From VGSZ01 sp044349155 (GTDB lineage: Bacteria; Myxococcota; UBA727; VGSZ01), in assembly GCA_044349155.1 (NCBI GenBank), contig JBIKRQ010000023.1:1-30964 (forward strand): 30,964 nt of DNA. Direction: 5' to 3'. This document shows positions 25,497 to 30,964 of this stretch, piece by piece; within the stretch, counting starts at the first letter, position 1, and each line of letters starts with the position of its first letter. The position numbers and the translations under genes were made by a program. Under the pieces are notes generated by a model, which searched no databases, had not been told where the DNA came from, and saw nothing but the letters and a program-made list of their open reading frames with translations.

Positions 25497-26141
25497 ATGA
25501 ACCGCACCGAGCGTTTGTTTGCGTTGGCCGAGGTGCTGCGCGGTCGTCGCACCGGCACCACCGCGCAAGCATTGGCCGAGCGTTTCGGCGTGTCGGTGCG
25601 CACGGTGATGCGCGACCTCGATGCCTTGCGCGACGCCAACGTGCCCGTGGGTGGCGAACGTGGTCGCGGCGGTGGCGTGCACCTCGACCGCGCGTACACG
25701 ATGCCGCCCGTGGCGTTTACCGCCGAGGAGGCGCAGCTGTTGCTTGTGCTGGGGGATTCGGCCGACACGCTGCGGCTGGTGCCCACGGTGCACACGTTGC
25801 GCTCGGCCCTCGACAAGGTGCGCGCCGCATTGCCCGAGACCACACAGCGTCGGCTGCTGCGCCTGAAGCAGCGCGTGAGCGTGGTGGGTGTGCCCACGAT
25901 GCCGGTGAGCGACGCGGTGCGCGCGGTGGTGGAGCGCGCGTTTCTCGACGAGGCACCCGTGGCGATCTGCTACCGCAAACTGCCCACGTCGCCCGACGAA
26001 GTGCGCCACGTGCGCATCGACAGCCTCGTGCTCGACCGCGCCGAAACCCTGCTGAACTGCCACGACCTCGACAAAGGTGCAGCCCGCCAGTTACGCCTGC
26101 ACAAGGTCATGTCAGCGCACCTTCTGGCGAGCGACCTTTGA
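25497..26141 (+). CDS. WYL/DeoR-type transcriptional regulator
   Basis: A 214-aa DNA-binding protein. Residues 1-48 form an HTH_11-type winged helix ('ALAERFGVSVRTVMRDLDALRD'), with the wing 'GGERGRGGGVHL' at 52-63. A helical region at 75-135 and a shortened C-terminal part follow. 'VAICYRKLPTS' near 159-169 fits the start of a WYL domain, but the protein ends soon after, so the ligand-sensing half is abbreviated (typical WYL regulators are about 300 aa). AAGGA lies about 8 bases before the ATG. It is divergent from the TPM/Tim44-like pair, which is the obvious candidate target along with itself. Its 3' end overlaps that of the sensor kinase gene by 30 bases. Confidence 0.85.
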   Translation: MNRTERLFALAEVLRGRRTGTTAQALAERFGVSVRTVMRDLDALRDANVPVGGERGRGGGVHLDRAYTMPPVAFTAEEAQLLLVLGDSADTLRLVPTVHTLRSALDKVRAALPETTQRRLLRLKQRVSVVGVPTMPVSDAVRAVVERAFLDEAPVAICYRKLPTSPDEVRHVRIDSLVLDRAETLLNCHDLDKGAARQLRLHKVMSAHLLASDL

Positions 26142-28640
26142 CGCGTCCGTCGATCGCGGCCGCGTTCGCTTCGGTGGTGTTGGTGCGGGGCCAGTGGAGT
26201 GTGTCGGAGACCGGGGCGCGTCGCCGCCGATCACTCCGGCAGTTGCGACGTCATCAACCCGTTCAACGCCTGGGCGGGAGGTCAGGGTGTTGAAGACGAA
26301 GCGAAGTCTGGTGCCAGCGCCGACGGCAGACTCGAGGACGATGGATCCGCCGGCCCTGGTGCATGCGGCCTGCACGGCGGCCATTCCGACGCCCCGGCCA
26401 CTGATGTCGGTGACTTCCTTCGCCGTGGACAGTCCGTCGACAAACAAGGCCCGCTCAAGATCGAGGGCGGTCGCGCAAGGCAAGCCCAGGCGCCGCGCCT
26501 TGATGTGGACAGCGTTCCAGTTGATGCCATTGCCGTCATCGGCGATCTCAATGGTGTATCCTTGTGGCGTCGAAAATGCTCGCAACTCAATGCGGCCTTG
26601 CAGTGGCTTGCCTCGTGAACGGCGGTCATCTGGCGACTCAATGCCGTGGTCGACGGCGTTGCGGACGACGTGTATGAGTGTTGGAAGAAAGCCTTCGATG
26701 TTTTGATTCGGGATTCTGGCTTTGTCGCCGATGGTGACGACATCGACGTCTTTATCGAGCCGCTCAGCGACCCGAACCACCTGTTGACGGATGCGGTGTA
26801 GTGCCGCCAAAGAGGAGATGTTTCGCCAGCTTTCTGCCTCAGCAACGACGGATACATCGGCGTTTGTTGCGACAAGATGTTGAACGAAGGCTGTGTGCTC
26901 CTCCAGGCTGATTTCGAGGTCCGTTTTTCTGGTGTTGGAGAAAGATTCGATGCGGAACTTTGTCGCATCCCACGTTCGCTGAAGCTGCGAGATGGCTTCG
27001 TTGAGCCTTTCTGGTGCCTCATCGAGCGCCGTCTCAATCTCGTGGCACTTGCTGCTGATCGAGTCGATGCCAAGCGTTGCTGCTGTGCCTTTCAGCGTGT
27101 GGATTGAGCGCTTCAGGGATGCGGGAGTCAATGTGGATATGGAAGAGCAAATGATGTCGGCATCTTCGGTGAAAGAGACGACGGCGCCGCGGTCTCGGAG
27201 CACTTCTCGCCCAATGGCAATCAGTTCACGCGATTCGCGTTCGTGGTTCTCAGCGGCAGCAAGCGCGCTGGCATCGGTCAAGACAACGAGCACGTCCGTG
27301 AGCGCCCCCGCGGAATTGCGCACAGGATGGTAGCGAATCCGCCACAGGAATTGGCCGCTCGAGAACTCATTCAAGAGCATGGTGGCGTTGATTTCAAACG
27401 GAAGGCCATCGTCGGCGAGCTGAAGGAGCGAGAGCTCAAAGAGCGTGCGCTGTCGGCTCGAGAGTGGTAGCCAATGGGCAATATTTTGCCGCTTTGTTGG
27501 GCCGAACCACTGAAGTGCAGGTGCTGAAATGGTGTCTCTCAGCTCGCCTGATGGACTCATGAGCACAAGCCCGTCACCAGTCGAGTCGAGAACAAGCTGG
27601 AGCGCGGACTCCCGCTTGGCGATGACATCGGCCATCTGGTTGAATGCGGAAGCGAGCGCGCCGACTTCATCATTGCTGCAAAATTCTACTGGAGTGTGCT
27701 TTCCTTGTTGTATCGTGTTAACGCCTTCAAGCACAAGATTGAGCGGCCGAAGGATGCCCGTCATGACCGCCGTGAGTGTGACGACGGCCAGCAGAAATGC
27801 CGCAAAATAGAGACCGAGGTTGAGTGCCTTCAGGAGAGTGTCCGAGGCAGCCCTGAGTTCCCGTGGACGAATGATTCTCAGATCAAAAAGGTCTTGATTC
27901 GTTATGTCATAAAATCGAGCATATGAAACGAAGTTGCTTTCCTGTTCAGCAATCTCCTCACTCGCGCCTGCTGTGAGTGCTGCACGCGCGGACGCGGAAA
28001 TGGAGTCTGGAGCGTTGGTCCACAAAGGCAAAAAGGAAACATCAAGAAATGTAATGTTTCGAATTCGCTCGATTTGGGAATCGCCAATTTCTCTGGTCGT
28101 GATGAGGTGACCCGGCGATTTCGGTGGGCTGTGATCTGAGTTCTTAATTGGCCTTGAAGCGATGAGGTGAAGCTTGTTGCTGATCTTCACAAAGCCAGAA
28201 ACAGTTTTGTTCTCTTTGGTAAGAACCCCGCTCTCGAAGAGACGACGGAGATCGTCCGGTATCGGAGTGAGTTCGCTGGCGTTGGCGTTGCTCTCTCCAG
28301 CGAATACGATTTCTCCGCGGTCATGTGCGATGATGATGTGGTGCCAATTGATGCCAAGCATCTGGTCGATTGTGAGGTTGCTCTCCTCAAATGACTTGTT
28401 CTTGTCTGAGAGGTAGTCAGCAAGATCGGTCCAGTCAGACCAGTCGGACCCGCGTTCCTTGAATTCATGTACAACGGTTGAGATGACGCCTTTGGTCTTC
28501 TTTGTCGTCGCTCTTGTCTCTTCGAACTCGATTTTGGCGAAGTTCCGACCAACAATTGCTTTGAGAGACGAAGAGAGGCCTCCGAGAAGCACGGCCGTCG
28601 TCAAAGTTATAAACAGGAGGGTTTTAACCTTGAGATTCAT
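26112..28640 (-). CDS. Orphan sensor kinase: CHASE4-like sensor, HAMP, Hpt, CheA-type HATPase
   Basis: An 842-aa protein, numbered from the ATG at 28640. TM1 is at 6-26. A CHASE4-like extracytoplasmic domain (about 35-265) contains 'DWSDWTDLADYLSDKNKSF'. TM2 (about 274-295) leads to HAMP, a PAS-like region (about 345-465), and an Hpt with His514 in 'SIHTLKGTAATLG'. The ATPase has 'HVVRNAVDHGIE', 'ADDGNGINW', 'LFVDGLST' and 'SGRGVGM'. Like the kinase at 18157-20808, it lacks CheW and receiver domains and has no neighbouring regulator. A Pro/Thr/Arg-rich tail ends the protein. AGGGA stands 5 bases before the ATG, better than the TTG at 28691. The sensor half is visibly more AT-rich than the flanking genes. 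Confidence 0.92.
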   Translation of the reverse strand: MNLKVKTLLFITLTTAVLLGGLSSSLKAIVGRNFAKIEFEETRATTKKTKGVISTVVHEFKERGSDWSDWTDLADYLSDKNKSFEESNLTIDQMLGINWHHIIIAHDRGEIVFAGESNANASELTPIPDDLRRLFESGVLTKENKTVSGFVKISNKLHLIASRPIKNSDHSPPKSPGHLITTREIGDSQIERIRNITFLDVSFLPLWTNAPDSISASARAALTAGASEEIAEQESNFVSYARFYDITNQDLFDLRIIRPRELRAASDTLLKALNLGLYFAAFLLAVVTLTAVMTGILRPLNLVLEGVNTIQQGKHTPVEFCSNDEVGALASAFNQMADVIAKRESALQLVLDSTGDGLVLMSPSGELRDTISAPALQWFGPTKRQNIAHWLPLSSRQRTLFELSLLQLADDGLPFEINATMLLNEFSSGQFLWRIRYHPVRNSAGALTDVLVVLTDASALAAAENHERESRELIAIGREVLRDRGAVVSFTEDADIICSSISTLTPASLKRSIHTLKGTAATLGIDSISSKCHEIETALDEAPERLNEAISQLQRTWDATKFRIESFSNTRKTDLEISLEEHTAFVQHLVATNADVSVVAEAESWRNISSLAALHRIRQQVVRVAERLDKDVDVVTIGDKARIPNQNIEGFLPTLIHVVRNAVDHGIESPDDRRSRGKPLQGRIELRAFSTPQGYTIEIADDGNGINWNAVHIKARRLGLPCATALDLERALFVDGLSTAKEVTDISGRGVGMAAVQAACTRAGGSIVLESAVGAGTRLRFVFNTLTSRPGVERVDDVATAGVIGGDAPRSPTHSTGPAPTPPKRTRPRSTDASKVARQKVR

Positions 28641-28768
28641 GCTGTCCCTGTCGATCGAGCCGTCTCTGAAACTCGGCACGTCGCGAGACAACTGAAGCAG
28701 GCCCAGGCCTGCCGGATGGGAACCTCCCCGTCGATCCAGCGAGCTCGGGTCGCCCGCCTGGACCTGTT

Positions 28769-28797
28769 GCCGGCGAGACCGCTGCGGTCAGGCCGGC
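28769..28797. terminator. Symmetric hairpin over the recN stop codon
   Basis: Outer arms GCCGGC/GCCGGC (6 pairs), a symmetric GA/AG internal pair, inner arms GACCG/CGGTC (5 pairs) and a 3-base loop (CTG). It contains the recN stop codon (28790-28788) and precedes the sensor kinase gene. There is no T-run, so Rho-independent termination is only likely; the hairpin could instead protect the mRNA 3' end. Confidence 0.5.
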
Positions 28798-30608
28798 GAT
28801 CCCCGCGGCGTGGGCGCGGCCCGGCTGATCTTCTTTGCCTTTGGCTTTGCGGCGATCTCGAAGGGCATCGGTGCACTCGGCAAGGCGTCGTGCCCCTGGC
28901 GCGCCAACTCCAACATCTCGCGCGCGTGCGACAGCGTGGTCGACGTGATTTCGCGACCGCCCAACATGCGGGCGAGTTCGCCTTCGCGATCGGCCCCGCC
29001 CACGATGCGCACCGACGACACCGTGCGGCCATCGCTGACGTGTTTGGCGACGACGAGGTGCGTTTGCCCACGGCAGGCAATCTGCGGCAGGTGGGTGATG
29101 CACAGCACCTGACGCGAGCGGCCCGCGATGGCCTGCAGCTTCTCGCCAATCGCTTCGCCAATCGCGCCACCAACGCCGACATCGACCTCGTCGAACACGC
29201 TGACGGGCACCGGGTCTTTGTCGAGCAGCACGCGTTTCACAGCCAACAGCACGCGCGACAACTCACCGCCCGAGGCCACCTTGGCCAACGCTGCTGGGGC
29301 TTCGCCCGCGTTCGCCGAAAACCGCAGCTCGACCTTGTCGGCCCCCGTCGACGACAACGCCCGCCCATCGGCGGTTTTCACCACGGTGTCGGCCCCCACC
29401 GGCAACGGCTCCACCACCACCTGAATGCGCGCGCCGGGCATGCCCAGCGCTGGCAGTTCGTGCTCGATCGCGGCCGACAACGACGACGTGGCTGCCAACC
29501 GTGCCGCGGTCAGCCGTTGCGCAATCACGTCGGCTGTTGCGGTGGCCGCGTCGACGTCGACCTCGAGGGCGGCGATGCGCTCCGTGGCCTGCTCGAGCAA
29601 CGTGCGCTCCGCCGACAACTGTTGCTGGGCCGCAAGCACCGCCGTGAGATCGCCGCCGTGCTTCTTCATCACGCGACGCAAGCCATCGAGGCGGTCTTCG
29701 ATCTCGCTCAGGCGTGCTGGGTCGTCGTCGGTGTCGTCTCGGCGGTTGAGGTCGCGGGCCACGTCGTCGAGCAGCGCCGCCGCATTCTCGAGGCTTTCCA
29801 CGAGCGGCAGCAGCGTGTCGTCGTCGCGCGAGGCTTTTTTGAGCACCTGGATGGCGTGCTGCACGCGGGTGAGCGCGTCGTCTTCGCCGTCGGTGACGAG
29901 GGCGCGGGCTTCGTCGACTGCCACCTTGAGCTTGCCGGCGTTCATCAAGCGGCGACGGTCGGCTTCGAGCTGTTCGTCTTCGCCGGGGCGCGGCGACAGC
30001 GCATCGATCTCGTCGAGGTAGAAGCGGATCACGTCGAGGCGGCGCTCTTTTTCGGCCTCTTTGGTGCGCAGTTCGGCGAGCTCACTCGCCAGATCGCGGG
30101 CGGCGCGCCACGCGGTGGTCATCGCCACCACGTCGTCGCCAAGGCGGGCAAAGCCGTCGATCAGCGGCAGCGCTGCGTCTTTGCGCACGAGCTGCTGGTG
30201 CGCGTGTTGGCCGGTGAAATCCACCAGGCTCTCGGCGACGGTGCGCAGCTGCGACACCGTGCACAGGGCCCCGTTCACCTGCTGCTTGTGCCGTCCCTCG
30301 CGTGAGACCACCCGGCGCAACACGAGCTGTCCGTCGTCGAGTGCTGGCAGGCCAGCGTCGGCCAACGCGCGATCGAGGTCAGCGGCCACGTCGCCTGCGA
30401 GGTGCCACACCGCTTCAACGACGGCTTCGCTTTCGCCGTGGCGAATCACGTCGGCCGAGGCGCGCTGACCCAGCAGCAGCAGCAGGGCCTCGACGAGGAT
30501 CGATTTACCGGCACCCGTTTCACCCGTGAGCACCGTGAGGCCAGGCGCAAACGCGAGCTCGACGTGGTCGATGAGGGCGATGTTCTTGACGGTCAGGTGC
30601 GAGAGCAT
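28788..30608 (-). CDS. recN: DNA repair protein RecN
   Basis: SMC-like ATPase of double-strand-break repair, acting in the cytoplasm with RecA. The N-terminus 'MLSHLTVKNIALIDHVELAF' and Walker A 'GETGAGKS' (29-36) are canonical. A long coiled-coil-forming, Ala/Leu/Glu/Arg-rich centre (about 160-370) follows. The C-terminal ATPase half has signature 'ASGGELSRVLLAVK', Walker B 'VFDEVDVGVGG' and 'CITHLPQIA'. The 606-aa length is slightly above the usual 550-570, with a basic tail 'KPKAKKISRAAPTPRG'. The ATG at 30608 has GAGGAAA about 10 bases upstream. A LexA-like site lies 19 bases before the start, fitting the usual SOS control of recN. Confidence 0.97.
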   Translation of the reverse strand: MLSHLTVKNIALIDHVELAFAPGLTVLTGETGAGKSILVEALLLLLGQRASADVIRHGESEAVVEAVWHLAGDVAADLDRALADAGLPALDDGQLVLRRVVSREGRHKQQVNGALCTVSQLRTVAESLVDFTGQHAHQQLVRKDAALPLIDGFARLGDDVVAMTTAWRAARDLASELAELRTKEAEKERRLDVIRFYLDEIDALSPRPGEDEQLEADRRRLMNAGKLKVAVDEARALVTDGEDDALTRVQHAIQVLKKASRDDDTLLPLVESLENAAALLDDVARDLNRRDDTDDDPARLSEIEDRLDGLRRVMKKHGGDLTAVLAAQQQLSAERTLLEQATERIAALEVDVDAATATADVIAQRLTAARLAATSSLSAAIEHELPALGMPGARIQVVVEPLPVGADTVVKTADGRALSSTGADKVELRFSANAGEAPAALAKVASGGELSRVLLAVKRVLLDKDPVPVSVFDEVDVGVGGAIGEAIGEKLQAIAGRSRQVLCITHLPQIACRGQTHLVVAKHVSDGRTVSSVRIVGGADREGELARMLGGREITSTTLSHAREMLELARQGHDALPSAPMPFEIAAKPKAKKISRAAPTPRGSPA

Positions 30609-30626
30609 GAACGCAGTTTCCTCTAC

Positions 30627-30643
30627 CTGTACATCCGTTCAAG
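30627..30643. promoter_or_regulatory. LexA-like operator upstream of recN
   Basis: The plus strand reads CTGTACATCCGTTCAAG. It agrees at 16 of 17 positions with the Myxococcus xanthus LexA motif as I recall it (CTRHAMRYBYGTTCAGS). It is 18 bases from the recN start, where a repressor would block recN transcription. The motif consensus is from memory. Confidence 0.6.
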
Positions 30644-30767
30644 CTCGATTTTCGTGCACGTCTGCCGCACCAGATCTGGCGAAGCGCGCCCGTAACGGCT
30701 TGAAACAGCGAAGATCCTTCGCCGCGCCACCCTCTTCAACGCCGAGCACCCACCGAGTGAGCGAACC

Positions 30768-30896
30768 ATGGCCAACCACATCCTTGTTTTCTGTGCATCG
30801 CCCGAGCCGCTGTCGCTGCGCGAGGTTGGTGAGTACATCGCCACCATCGGCCTGCTCGACCACCTGACCTGCTCCCGGAATTTCGGACCGCGGTAA
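30768..30896 (+). pseudogene. Short 5' gene fragment cut by an IS element
   Basis: The ATG at 30768 opens 'MANHILVFCASPEPLSLREV' and continues 'GEYIATIGLLDHL', after which the frame enters IS-like sequence and stops at a TAA (30894-30896). About 33 residues look like genuine protein. The last nine (from T34) are encoded by the element's left end. The family is not recognised. It is divergent from recN with a 159-base gap that holds the LexA-like site, so the intact gene may have shared that control. Confidence 0.55.
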
Positions 30897-30964
30897 ATGT
30901 GAAACGCTGGGCTGCCGGCCAACCCCGGAGACCGCCATGCGCAAGAGCCGATTCACCGAAGAGC
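30865..30964 (+). mobile_element. Left end of an IS3-family insertion sequence (truncated by window)
   Basis: From about 30865 (TGACCTGCTCCCGGAATTTC) the sequence matches the style of IS3-family termini. It leads within about 70 bases to a typical OrfA start. The exact left boundary and the inverted repeat cannot be confirmed because the right end is outside the window. Confidence 0.7.
30937..30964 (+). CDS. IS3-family transposase OrfA, N-terminal fragment
   Basis: Nine codons are visible before the window ends: MRKSRFTEE. This is the stereotyped start of the helix-turn-helix OrfA (HTH_Tnp_1) of many IS3-family elements ('M-R/K-K-S-R-F-T-E-E-Q'). OrfA normally binds the element ends and is joined to OrfB by programmed frameshifting. 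The truncation is only the window edge. Confidence 0.75.

Noticed and set aside
28716..30305. Plus-strand open frame opposite recN
   Set aside because: It is an antisense shadow; recN has all expected ATPase motifs on the minus strand.

Overview
The window is GC-rich bacterial DNA with dense coding on both strands. Several features point to a myxobacterium-like member of the Myxococcota (former Deltaproteobacteria): a Ser/Thr kinase with an HRDISPHN catalytic loop and a C-terminal PEGA-like tail, a calpain-type protease, CheA-like orphan sensor kinases, and a site upstream of recN that fits the Myxococcus-type LexA motif as I remember it. The taxonomic call is an inference from gene content. 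No rRNA, tRNA or CRISPR array was seen.

Left part (1-5494): an unrecognised gene faces a membrane-anchored Ser/Thr kinase across a hairpin. Upstream of the kinase on the same strand is an NFACT/RqcH-like protein, which is divergent from an acyl-CoA dehydrogenase homologue.

Centre-left (5485-14507, all minus strand): ferredoxin, then a calpain-like cysteine protease, then a tight five-gene cluster. The cluster encodes an MscS-like channel with a signal peptide, two antiporter-like polytopic proteins, a membrane-anchored P-loop ATPase with a C-terminal winged helix, and a compact MscS channel. Three of its four junctions are 4-base stop/start overlaps and the fourth is a 13-base gap. This is the best candidate in the window for an undescribed system. 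It looks like an ATPase-controlled ion-flux or envelope-stress module, possibly linked to the calpain. That function is inference.

Centre (14608-18156): an HD-domain phosphohydrolase and a small membrane protein on the plus strand, then about 490 bases with no firm gene, then a secreted ten-cysteine protein with an internal duplication.

Right part (18157-26141): an orphan Cache-HAMP-Hpt-HATPase sensor kinase. Next come two translationally coupled gene pairs: a PTPS with an SDR, and TsaB with a DUF465 protein. A third pair encodes a TPM-type membrane protein and a double Tim44-like/zinc-ribbon protein. A WYL/DeoR-type regulator is divergent from that pair.

Right end (26112-30964): a second orphan sensor kinase with the same output module but a CHASE4-like sensor and more AT-rich coding sequence. 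Then recN, with a hairpin on its stop codon and a LexA-like box before its start. Last is a short gene that runs into the left end of an IS3-family element cut by the window edge.
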